Of a stretch of 11,520 nucleotides of DNA, positions 1-5,448 are shown piece after piece. This stretch comes from Chloroflexi bacterium RBG_16_68_14 (GTDB lineage: Bacteria > Chloroflexota > Dehalococcoidia > DSTF01 > RBG-16-68-14): positions 1 through 11,520 of the forward strand of contig MGOB01000089.1 of assembly GCA_001796995.1 (NCBI GenBank), written 5' to 3'. The notes under the pieces were generated by a model. That model worked only from the letters and a program-made list of their open reading frames with translations. It had not been told where the DNA came from and did no database searches. A program made the translations under genes and the position numbers. Position 1 is the stretch's first letter. Every line of letters begins with the position of its first letter.

Positions 1-1
1 G

Positions 2-544
2 GAGCTGATGGAGACGGGCGTGGCGGCGGTGCTGGTAGGTGTCGGGCCCGGCGCCGCCTGCACCTCGCGAGAGGTGCTGGGCATCGGCGTGCCCCAGGTG
101 ACGGCGACCATGGACTGCGCCACCGCCCGCGACGAGTACTACCGGGAGAGCGGCCGCTACGTCCCCATCATCACCGACGGCGGCTTTCGCAGCGGCGGCG
201 ACCTGTGCAAGGCCTTCGTCGCCGGCGCCGACGCGGTGATGCTGGGCTCCATCCTGGCCGCCTGCCAGGAGGCGCCCGGCCGCGGTCACCACTGGGGCAT
301 GGCCACACCCCACGCCGACCTGCCCCGGGGCGTGCGCGTCACCGTCGGGGTGAACACCACGCTGCGCCAGGCGCTCCTGGGCCCATCGTCCCGCACCGAT
401 GGCACCGAGAACCTGGTGGGCGCGCTGCGCACCGCCATGGGCATGTGCGGCGCCCGCACCATCCGCGACTTCCAGAAGGCGGAGCTGGTGGTGGCCCCCT
501 CCATCAAGACCGAGGGCAAGCAGATCCAGCTCGCCCAGGGCTAG
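2..544 (+). CDS. guaB3: GuaB3-family IMP dehydrogenase-related protein, C-terminal part (5' end outside window)
   Basis: The reading frame is open from the left edge, so this is the C-terminal 180 or so residues of a larger TIM-barrel enzyme of the IMP dehydrogenase/GMP reductase family. Counting from the methionine at base 8, GPGAACTSR (residues 14-22) holds the family's catalytic cysteine (C18). It is followed by the phosphate-binding segment IITDGGFRSGGD and by GADAVMLGS. The later stretch with HWGMATPH, LPRG, DGTENLVGALRTAMG and the ending with EFQKAE-like and IKTEGK motifs match my memory of the GuaB3 branch rather than canonical GuaB. IMPDH relatives oxidise IMP to XMP in GTP synthesis. 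GuaB3 is reported to act as an IMP dehydrogenase in cyanobacteria, but its role elsewhere is less clear. The PPOX gene starts 12 bases after the stop, so the two may be co-transcribed. The CBS region cannot be judged because the N-terminus is missing. Confidence 0.85.
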   Translation, partial: ELMETGVAAVLVGVGPGAACTSREVLGIGVPQVTATMDCATARDEYYRESGRYVPIITDGGFRSGGDLCKAFVAGADAVMLGSILAACQEAPGRGHHWGMATPHADLPRGVRVTVGVNTTLRQALLGPSSRTDGTENLVGALRTAMGMCGARTIRDFQKAELVVAPSIKTEGKQIQLAQG

Positions 545-556
545 CGCACATCGCGC

Positions 557-1069
557 ATGTCGGCACCGAGGCCGAGCCGACCGGACTTCATCCGCGACGC
601 CTACGGCCTCCACACCCTCACCAGCCGCCCTGGGGAGCGGTTCCCCTGGAGCCGCGTCGACGAGCTGCTCTCCGCGGCCCGATTCTATTGGGTCGTAACG
701 GTGCGTCCTGACGGGCGGCCTCATGCCATTCCGGAAGAAGGACATTGGCTAGACGGCGTGTTCTACTTCGGTGCGGCGCCCGAGACGCGTCGAGCGCGGA
801 ACTTGGCGACGAACCCGGAAGTTGCAGTCCATCTGGAGAGCGCCGAGGAAGCCGTTATCCTCGAGGGCAGCGCCGAGCGGGTCACCGATGCTTCCGTACT
901 CGAACGGCTCGCCGATGCGAACGTCGTCAAGTACGGCCTGCGACCCGACCCACGCCAGCAAGCAGCATCGACATACGCCGTGCGCCCGCGCACCGTGTTC
1001 TGCTGGAGGGAATCCGATTACCCGGAATCGGCTACACGTTGGCGCCTCCAGCAGGCCCGATCGCGATAG
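557..1069 (+). CDS. Pyridoxamine 5'-phosphate oxidase (PPOX)-family flavoprotein
   Basis: This 170-residue protein has the split-barrel flavin-binding pattern of the PPOX superfamily. The signs are FPWSRVDELLSAARFYWVVTVRPDGRPHAIP (residues 29-59), then the WLDGVFYFG strand (64-72), RRARNLATNPEVAVHLES (78-95), and a C-terminal Y-V-P-F-W segment near 140-150. Members bind FMN, FAD or F420 and reduce varied small molecules, and substrate cannot be read from this sequence. The start at 557 lies 12 bases after the guaB3 stop and has no clear Shine-Dalgarno sequence, so translation may be coupled to guaB3. The gene ends only 4 bases from the end of convergent prmC. Its third codon positions look less G/C-biased than the flanking genes, which weakly hints at separate acquisition. 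Family call is fairly sure, function unknown. Confidence 0.8.
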   Translation: MSAPRPSRPDFIRDAYGLHTLTSRPGERFPWSRVDELLSAARFYWVVTVRPDGRPHAIPEEGHWLDGVFYFGAAPETRRARNLATNPEVAVHLESAEEAVILEGSAERVTDASVLERLADANVVKYGLRPDPRQQAASTYAVRPRTVFCWRESDYPESATRWRLQQARSR

Positions 1070-1073
1070 CTGG

Positions 1074-1937
1074 TCACTCCGCACTGGTCTCCACCACCAG
1101 CATCCGCTCGATACGGGCGAGATCGCGCTTCGTCTCGATGTCTGCGTCCGGGAACGACGCGTGTGCCGCCTCCCGCAGGCGCTTCCCCTGGTTCCAGGCG
1201 TGCTCGGCCAGGAGGAGGCCGCCGGGCCGGAGATGGCGTGGCGCCTGCGCCAGCAACTCCTCGATGAGCGCGGTGCCACGCCGACCGGCGTGGAGCGCCT
1301 GCTCTGGCTCGTGCTCGCGGATCTCGGGCACGAGCCCTCGGTAGGTCTGCGTTGGCACATAGGGCAGGTTGGCGACGATGAGTTCGCAGCGGCCTCGCAG
1401 CGGCATCAGCAGCGCGCCCTGGACGAAGGCGACCCGGTCCGCCACGCCGTGGGCTTCGGCGTTGCGACGGGCCAGCGCCAAGGCCGGCCGGGAGACATCG
1501 ATGCCCACTATGCGCACGTCCGGCAAGTGCACCGCCAGCGCCACGGCGATGGCGCCGTTGCCAGTGCCTACATCGACGATGCGCAGCGCCCTGACCCTTG
1601 ACCCCTGACCCTTGACCCACTCGAGCGCGTACTCGACCAGCAGCTCGGTCTCCGGCCGGGGGATGAGGGCGGCCGGCGTGCAGGCGAGATCGAGGCCGTA
1701 GAACTCCCAGTGCCCCACGATGTAGGGCGTGGGCTCGCGGGCCAGACGACGGCGGAGCAGCGCCTCGAACGTCTCCTGCGCCCGCGGCGGAAGCGGCTCC
1801 CGCAGCCGTGCCAGGAGAACCTCGCGGCTGAGGCCAAGGGCGTGACGGAGCAGCACCTCCGCCTCCAGCCAGGCGTCTTCCACACCTGCATCGCGCAGGC
1901 GTGCCTCGCCGCTGCGCAGGAGCTCAGTTAGGATCAC
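1074..1937 (-). CDS. prmC: Peptide chain release factor N5-glutamine methyltransferase PrmC (HemK)
   Basis: PrmC uses S-adenosylmethionine to methylate the glutamine of the GGQ motif in RF1 and RF2, which speeds peptide release. The 287-residue protein has the usual length. It has an N-terminal helical substrate-binding region (about 1-75), then PYIVGHWEFYG (71-81) and IPRPETE (92-98). SAM-binding motif I, VDVGTGNGAIAVAL, is at 121-134, and the active-site loop at 190-193 is NLPY instead of the usual NPPY. A conserved EPEQAL-AG segment follows. The start is GTG at 1937, with only a weak purine run upstream. A 7-bp tandem repeat encodes part of the linker just before motif I. The gene is divergent from the deacetylase (52 bases between starts) and lies downstream, on the same strand, of prfA, whose product is its substrate. 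Confidence 0.93.
   Translation of the reverse strand: MILTELLRSGEARLRDAGVEDAWLEAEVLLRHALGLSREVLLARLREPLPPRAQETFEALLRRRLAREPTPYIVGHWEFYGLDLACTPAALIPRPETELLVEYALEWVKGQGSRVRALRIVDVGTGNGAIAVALAVHLPDVRIVGIDVSRPALALARRNAEAHGVADRVAFVQGALLMPLRGRCELIVANLPYVPTQTYRGLVPEIREHEPEQALHAGRRGTALIEELLAQAPRHLRPGGLLLAEHAWNQGKRLREAAHASFPDADIETKRDLARIERMLVVETSAE
1589..1618. repeat. Heptamer tandem repeat inside prmC
   Basis: Four consecutive 7-base units alternate CCCTGAC and CCTTGAC on the + strand, followed by a partial CC, so the 14-mer CCCTGACCCTTGAC occurs twice exactly. The repeat lies in the coding sequence of prmC and encodes the linker around residues 107-116, just before SAM motif I. Because 7 is not a multiple of 3, gain or loss of one unit would shift the prmC frame. 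Confidence 0.9.
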
Positions 1938-1971
1938 CGGCCGTCTCTCGCTTCGCGCTAGGCCTGCGCCT

Positions 1972-1977
1972 TATCAT
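1972..1977 (+). promoter_or_regulatory. Candidate -10 box for the deacetylase gene
   Basis: TATCAT matches the TATAAT consensus at 5 of 6 positions and ends 12 bases before the ATG at 1990. A start of transcription about 7 bases downstream would leave a leader of only about six bases. That fits the absence of any Shine-Dalgarno sequence before this gene. No convincing -35 box is seen. It sits in the 52-base divergent region shared with prmC. Confidence 0.4.
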
Positions 1978-1989
1978 GACAGTGTACCG

Positions 1990-2820
1990 ATGCTAAGTCC
2001 CCGCCTCCTGCCGCTCGCCGTCATCGCTTGCTCGGTCCTCGTAGCGTGCGGCGGCGAGGGCGGAGACACGGTCGACCAGACCCCCACGCCTCCCACTCCC
2101 TCCGTGACCTCCACCGCCACGAGGCCTCCGCCTGCGACGAGTATGGCCACGCCCACGCTCGAGGCCACCGAGACGCCTCCCTCCGGTTCGGCCGAAGTGA
2201 TCCGGAGCGGCAGCCCCGAGCGTCGGGCGGTGGCGCTCACCTTCGACGCCGGCGCCGACCCTGGGTTCACAAGCCAGATCCTCGACATCCTCAAGGCGAA
2301 CGGGATCACCGCCAGCTTCGGCATCACCGGCCGCTGGGCCGAGCAGAACCCGGACCTGCTGCGACGCATCGTGCGGGAGGGCCATCACCTGATCAACCAC
2401 TCCTACGACCACAGCTCCTTCACCGGCCTCTCCACAGGCCAGCCGCCGCTCACCCTGGCGCAGCGCTGGGAGCAGCTCGACAGGACAGAGGAGGTGTTCC
2501 GCTCCATCGCCGGCGTCGAGGCGAAGCCTTACTTCCGGCCACCGTACGGAGACTATGACGATTCGGTGAACAGTGACCTCTCCGCACGAGGGTATCGATA
2601 CAACGTGTTGTGGTCGGTGGACTCGCAGGGATGGAACGGCCTCTCCGCTGATGAGATCGTCGAGCGCTGTTTGGGTCTCGCCCAAGCTGGCGCCATCTAC
2701 ATCTTCCACGTCGGCTCCGCATCGCAGGACGCGATGGCCCTGCAGCGCATCATCGACGGCCTGCGCGCCGGGGGCTACACGATGGGCTCCGTGCCGGATC
2801 TGCTAGGCATCGAGCCGTAA
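1990..2820 (+). CDS. Lipoprotein polysaccharide deacetylase (NodB homology, CE4 type)
   Basis: This 276-residue protein starts with a lipoprotein signal peptide. A short basic/hydrophobic segment leads to the lipobox LVAC, with the acylated cysteine at residue 20. A Thr/Pro-rich linker (about 30-66) then connects to a NodB domain. The visible CE4 motifs are TFDAG (84-88, catalytic base D86), HSYDH (137-141, metal-binding histidines), RPPYG (183-187), DSQGW (211-215) and the late catalytic histidine H240 in IFHVG. Such enzymes remove N- or O-acetyl groups from cell-wall or extracellular polysaccharides such as peptidoglycan or chitin-like polymers, and here the enzyme would be tethered outside the cytoplasmic membrane. 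In motif 1 the second aspartate of canonical TFDDG is alanine, with another aspartate two residues later (D90). The gene converges on prfA with 20 bases between stops and no visible terminator. Substrate is unknown. Confidence 0.9.
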   Translation: MLSPRLLPLAVIACSVLVACGGEGGDTVDQTPTPPTPSVTSTATRPPPATSMATPTLEATETPPSGSAEVIRSGSPERRAVALTFDAGADPGFTSQILDILKANGITASFGITGRWAEQNPDLLRRIVREGHHLINHSYDHSSFTGLSTGQPPLTLAQRWEQLDRTEEVFRSIAGVEAKPYFRPPYGDYDDSVNSDLSARGYRYNVLWSVDSQGWNGLSADEIVERCLGLAQAGAIYIFHVGSASQDAMALQRIIDGLRAGGYTMGSVPDLLGIEP

Positions 2821-2840
2821 GCGTTCCGCACGAGGACCCG

Positions 2841-3914
2841 TCAGACCGCCGCCCGCTGCTCGAGCTGCCTGGTCTGCTCGCTGGTGGCGACAGCGTCGAT
2901 GAACTCGTCCAGCTCGCCGTCCAGGACGGCGGGAAGTTTGTGCAGGGTGAGACTAACGCGATGGTCCGTCACCCGGTCCTGAGGGAAGTTGTAGGTGCGG
3001 ATCTTCTCCGAGCGCTCGCCCGTGCCGACCTGGGCGCGGCGCGCCGCGCTGATCTCCGCCTCCTGCTCGCGCTCCTTCAGGGCGAGCAGCCGCGCGCGCA
3101 GCACCGCCATCGCCTTCTGGCGGTTCTTCAGTTGGGAGCGCTCGTCCTGGCAACTGGCGACCAGGCCCGTGGGCAGGTGGGTGATCCGCACCGCCGTGGC
3201 CACCTTCTGCACGTTCTGGCCGCCGTGGCTGCTGGCGTGGAAGATGTCCACCCGCAGGTCATCGTCCTTGATCTCCACCTCCACCTCCTCCGCCTCGGGC
3301 AGGACGGCAACGGTGGCGGCAGAGGTGTGGATCCGCCCCTGGGCCTCGGTCTGGGGAACGCGCTGCACCCGGTGCACGCCGCTCTCGTACTTCAGACGGG
3401 AGTAGGCGCCGCGGCCCTGCACCTCGAAGATGATCTCCTTCAAGCCGCCGATGCCCGTCTCGTTGACGGAAACCACCCCCGTCCGCCAGCCATGGCGGTC
3501 GGCGTAGCGAGAGTACATGCGATAGAGATCGGCCGCGAAGAGGGCCGCCTCCTCGCCGCCCGTGCCGGCGCGGATCTCGACGATGACGTCGCGCTCATCG
3601 TGAGGGTCCTTGGGCAGGAGGGCGCGCTTAAGCTGCTCGTCCAGCCCTTCGAAGCGCTCGGCAAGCGTCGCCACCTCCTCCTTGGCGAGGGCGACCATCT
3701 CCGGATCGCCGCCTTCCGCTACGATGGCGCGGGCGTCGCCCAGCGCACGGTCCACCTCCCGGTAGGAGCGATAGAGGGACACGATCTCCTCCAGCGCGGC
3801 GCGCTCCCGGGCCAGCGACTGGAGGCGCTCGAAATCGGCGGCCACCTCCGGCCGGCCCATCTCCGCCGTCAGCTCCTCGAAGCGCTCTTCAATTGCGACC
3901 AGTCGGTTCCACAT
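2841..3914 (-). CDS. prfA: Peptide chain release factor 1 (RF1)
   Basis: RF1 reads UAA and UAG stop codons in the ribosomal A site and triggers hydrolysis of peptidyl-tRNA. Counting from the ATG at 3914 (357 residues), the anticodon-like PxT tripeptide is PQT at 187-189, in RVPQTEAQGRIHTSA. That identifies RF1 rather than RF2, which has SPF. The catalytic GGQ is at 231-233 in SSHGGQNVQK. The frame has five in-frame ATGs at 3953, 3938, 3935, 3920 and 3914. I chose 3914 because MWNRLVAIEERFEEL aligns with the usual RF1 N-terminus and puts PxT and GGQ near their normal positions. The ATG at 3920 is a close alternative, with a weak GAGAG 8 bases upstream. The GGQ glutamine is the target of PrmC, encoded at 1074-1937 on the same strand. 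The deacetylase gene separates the two. Confidence 0.96.
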   Translation of the reverse strand: MWNRLVAIEERFEELTAEMGRPEVAADFERLQSLARERAALEEIVSLYRSYREVDRALGDARAIVAEGGDPEMVALAKEEVATLAERFEGLDEQLKRALLPKDPHDERDVIVEIRAGTGGEEAALFAADLYRMYSRYADRHGWRTGVVSVNETGIGGLKEIIFEVQGRGAYSRLKYESGVHRVQRVPQTEAQGRIHTSAATVAVLPEAEEVEVEIKDDDLRVDIFHASSHGGQNVQKVATAVRITHLPTGLVASCQDERSQLKNRQKAMAVLRARLLALKEREQEAEISAARRAQVGTGERSEKIRTYNFPQDRVTDHRVSLTLHKLPAVLDGELDEFIDAVATSEQTRQLEQRAAV

Positions 3915-3945
3915 CGTCATCGCAATTACTCTCATCATACAGCGA

Positions 3946-3964
3946 GCCCCCATGGGATGGGGGC
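3946..3964 (-). promoter_or_regulatory. Hairpin in the prfA 5' leader
   Basis: GCCCCCAT and ATGGGGGC form perfect 8-bp arms around a GGG spacer. If transcription starts near 3982 from the TATAAT box, this hairpin lies in the prfA leader, about 30 bases before the likely start codon. It also overlaps the most upstream in-frame ATG (3953), which argues against that ATG as the start. Role unknown: it could affect mRNA stability or RF1 translation. There is no U-run, so it is not a typical terminator. Confidence 0.6.
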
Positions 3965-3988
3965 CCTGCTATATACAACACCTATCGA

Positions 3989-4018
3989 ATTATATCAGCC
4001 CTGGCCACAAGCCCACAA
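3989..4018 (-). promoter_or_regulatory. prfA: Candidate prfA promoter (sigma70-like)
   Basis: On the minus strand a perfect TATAAT (3994-3989) is preceded by TTGTGG (4018-4013) with an 18-base spacer. It lies in an AT-rich island within GC-rich surroundings. Predicted transcription start is near 3982, giving a leader of about 62-68 bases to the likely prfA start. A second -10-like TATGAT (3939-3934) lies closer to the gene but has no -35 partner. Confidence 0.55.
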
Positions 4019-4037
4019 AGCGCGTACGCAGCCGGTA

Positions 4038-4053
4038 GGGAAGCGCGCTTCCC
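4038..4053. promoter_or_regulatory. Perfect 16-bp palindrome upstream of prfA (possible operator)
   Basis: GGGAAGCGCGCTTCCC is a perfect palindrome. Its centre lies about 63 bases upstream of the predicted prfA transcription start, a typical distance for an activator site. Its left 11 bases recur at 4091-4101. The region is otherwise non-coding. Regulator unknown; an operator role is inference. Confidence 0.45.
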
Positions 4054-4090
4054 AAGATAATGATTGACATAACGTGCCACCCCACATGAG

Positions 4091-4101
4091 GGGAAGCGCG
4101 C
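4091..4101. repeat. Second copy of the palindrome half-site
   Basis: GGGAAGCGCGC repeats exactly the left 11 bases of the palindrome at 4038-4053, in the same orientation and 53 bases away. It is continued by ACC instead of the symmetric TTCCC. It may be a weaker half-site for the same binding protein, or chance in GC-rich DNA. Confidence 0.35.
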
Positions 4102-4180
4102 ACCAGCGAGGAGGGCCGGGCAGCGATCAGCCGAAGGTGGCGGAAGGTTCGGTTCGTCGGCGACCTACAACGGCCCAAGT

Positions 4181-4909
4181 CTAGGGTGAGCGCTCCTCTG
4201 CCGAGCTCAGTAGGGGGAGAAGGTTCTCGGCCCGCTGGCGGGCGGCCTGGACCACCTCGGAGGAGGCGGGTGGTCCTTCGAGGAAAATCCGGAGCTCCTC
4301 TGCCACCTCTCGCCGCCAGCGCAGGGCGTCCTCGCGAGACGCCGGCTTGTAAGCCTGGAGCTTCCGCGGCCCCTCGCTGCCGCCCTCGGCGATCTGCCAG
4401 TCCTTGAAGCGGGCGCCACAGCCTATCCGAAACAGTAACTCGCCCAAAGGCGTGGCGATGGGCGGTGCCCCATGCGCCAGCGCTCGCGCCGTCTCGGCCC
4501 AGCGGGCGCTATCATATTCCGCCATCAGATGCCCGCCAACTGGCAGGATAGCAAACAACAGCGCAAAGAGCCGCTCGATCCCCTCCGCGCCGATGTCGCT
4601 GACACTCCCGTCGGTCAGCGTGACCCGCTCCTTCGTCTCCGCCACCTCGATCCAGTTGTAGCTGGGCAGGGGGCCGCTGTGGTGCAGGCCGGTCAGAACC
4701 GGCTCTCTGCTCAGGCGGTCGTCGCCAGCCGCCAGGAGCACACGGAAGTACCGGGCGCCGAAGCGACTGGTGGGCCCCAGCAGGACGCGCAACTCGCCGC
4801 CAGCCAGCGGCTGGCCGTCCAGGCCGGCCAACGGGTGGTCCGGCTCCTGGGAGACCGGGACCCAGGCTCCGTGCCGGAGAGCGGGCCAGGCGTCGGGCTT
4901 TCGCTCCAT
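4181..4909 (-). CDS. Hypothetical protein, possibly DUF1122 family
   Basis: This 242-residue soluble protein has no signal peptide or membrane segment. Visible blocks, counted from the ATG at 4909, are FGARYFRVLLAAGDD (50-64), LTGLHHSGPLPSYNWIEV (72-89), GIERLFALLFAILPVGGHLMAEYD (110-133), PLGELLFRIGCG (154-165), and FKDWQIAEGGSEGPRKLQAYKP (168-189), followed by a charged helical tail. The GGHLMAEYD block and the EGGSEG-KLQ-KP block resemble what I recall of DUF1122, an uncharacterised archaeal/bacterial family. I cannot confirm this without a profile search. An in-frame GTG at 4915 lies 7 bases after a TAGACT box and could be a leaderless start. The ATG at 4909 has only a very close AGGTG. 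The frame continues further upstream in antisense to the next gene, which I reject as coding. The gene is divergent from the Rdx gene. Confidence 0.65.
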   Translation of the reverse strand: MERKPDAWPALRHGAWVPVSQEPDHPLAGLDGQPLAGGELRVLLGPTSRFGARYFRVLLAAGDDRLSREPVLTGLHHSGPLPSYNWIEVAETKERVTLTDGSVSDIGAEGIERLFALLFAILPVGGHLMAEYDSARWAETARALAHGAPPIATPLGELLFRIGCGARFKDWQIAEGGSEGPRKLQAYKPASREDALRWRREVAEELRIFLEGPPASSEVVQAARQRAENLLPLLSSAEERSP

Positions 4910-4912
4910 CGT

Positions 4913-4928
4913 CACCTGCGGCAGTCTA
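4913..4928 (-). promoter_or_regulatory. Candidate leaderless promoter for the DUF1122-like gene
   Basis: TAGACT (4928-4923, 4 of 6 matches to TATAAT) is followed 7 bases later by a GTG (4915-4913) in frame with the annotated ATG at 4909. The spacing would put the transcription start at or next to the GTG. The arrangement resembles the stronger TACAAT-N6-GTG pairs at 6774 and 7721. Confidence 0.3.
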
Positions 4929-4968
4929 CCAGATGGTTCGCTCCCGCTCGGGCACCACGCCAGCGTTG

Positions 4969-4997
4969 TTGACGTCGCTACGGCCAGCGTCGAAGAT
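4969..4997 (+). promoter_or_regulatory. Weak candidate promoter for the Rdx/SelW-like gene
   Basis: TTGACG (4969-4974) is followed, after a 17-base spacer, by GAAGAT (4992-4997), which matches TATAAT at only 3 of 6 positions. The position, about 20 bases before the ATG at 5016, leaves room for the observed purine-rich ribosome binding site. The weak -10 keeps this tentative. Confidence 0.25.
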
Positions 4998-5015
4998 GGG
5001 AGAGGGAGACAGAGG

Positions 5016-5288
5016 ATGAGTCGGAAACTGACCCTCTCTATCGAGTACTGCGCGGTCTGCAACTTCCGCGGTCGGGCTGCCTGGCTGGCCCAGGAGGTGC
5101 TGGCCACCCACGAAGCCGACCTGGCAGAGCTGACTCTGGTGCCGGGCCGCGGCGGCGTCTTCGACGTGCGCATCGATGGCGAGCTAGTCTTCTCCCAGAA
5201 AGAGGAAGGCCGCTTCCCGGAGCCGCGGGAGATCAAGGACGCGCTGCGGGCCAGGTTGGGGCTGGAACCCAAGCCCCGGCACAAGTAG
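5016..5288 (+). CDS. Rdx / SelT-SelW-SelH family CxxC protein
   Basis: This 90-residue protein has the compact thioredoxin-like layout of the Rdx family: a first strand TLSIEYC ending in a redox motif C12-A-V-C15, then GRAAWLAQEVL, a central GRGGVFDVRIDGELVFS hairpin, and a Phe-Pro segment (RFPEPREIKDALRARLGL). Animal and some bacterial relatives have selenocysteine in the second motif position. Here both positions are cysteine codons (TGC), so no selenocysteine insertion is needed. A redox role in the cytoplasm is likely from the family, but the partner is unknown. The ATG at 5016 has a good purine-rich site (AGGGAG about 7 bases upstream). It is divergent from the DUF1122-like gene, with 106 bases between starts. 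Confidence 0.85.
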   Translation: MSRKLTLSIEYCAVCNFRGRAAWLAQEVLATHEADLAELTLVPGRGGVFDVRIDGELVFSQKEEGRFPEPREIKDALRARLGLEPKPRHK

Positions 5289-5406
5289 CGTAGCGTATCT
5301 AAAGTCAACATAACACTGCTGTCGGCACCTGGTTCCCCGGCGCCTGTCATCGCTTCCAGCCGAGTACAGCCCCTCCAGGCGCAACAGATCTCGCCTTCAC
5401 TAGCCG

Positions 5407-5416
5407 TATCTATTAA
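5407..5416 (+). promoter_or_regulatory. Candidate -10 region for the J-like gene
   Basis: Overlapping TATCTA (5407-5412) and TATTAA (5411-5416) occur in an AT-rich patch. Transcription would start around 5419-5423, downstream of the first in-frame ATG (5416), leaving a 26-30 base leader that contains the purine-rich GAGAGGGG before the ATG at 5449. No -35 box is obvious. This supports 5449 as the translation start. Confidence 0.35.
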
Positions 5417-5448
5417 TGAGACGCCCTGCGAGAGCGAAGAGAGGGGAT

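Noticed and set aside
2940..4067. 375-codon + strand open frame opposite prfA
   Set aside because: It is fully antisense to a certain prfA gene; the Leu/Arg/His-rich translation is typical of a GC-rich shadow frame.
3990..4178. 62-codon minus-strand open frame upstream of prfA
   Set aside because: It spans the TATAAT promoter and the palindrome, has no ribosome binding site and no recognisable domain.
4055..4180. Possible tRNA or small structured RNA in the prfA upstream gap
   Set aside because: A T-arm-like GGTTCG is present near 4147, but no acceptor, D or anticodon arms can be assembled around it.
5049..5062. Selenocysteine codon in the Rdx protein
   Set aside because: Both residues of the CxxC motif are TGC cysteine codons and no in-frame TGA is present, so no selenocysteine is encoded.
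5289..5415. Repeated CGTATCTA at 5294 and 5405 as a paired regulatory site
   Set aside because: Two 8-base matches 111 bases apart are weak evidence and likely chance; only the second is usable as a -10 region.
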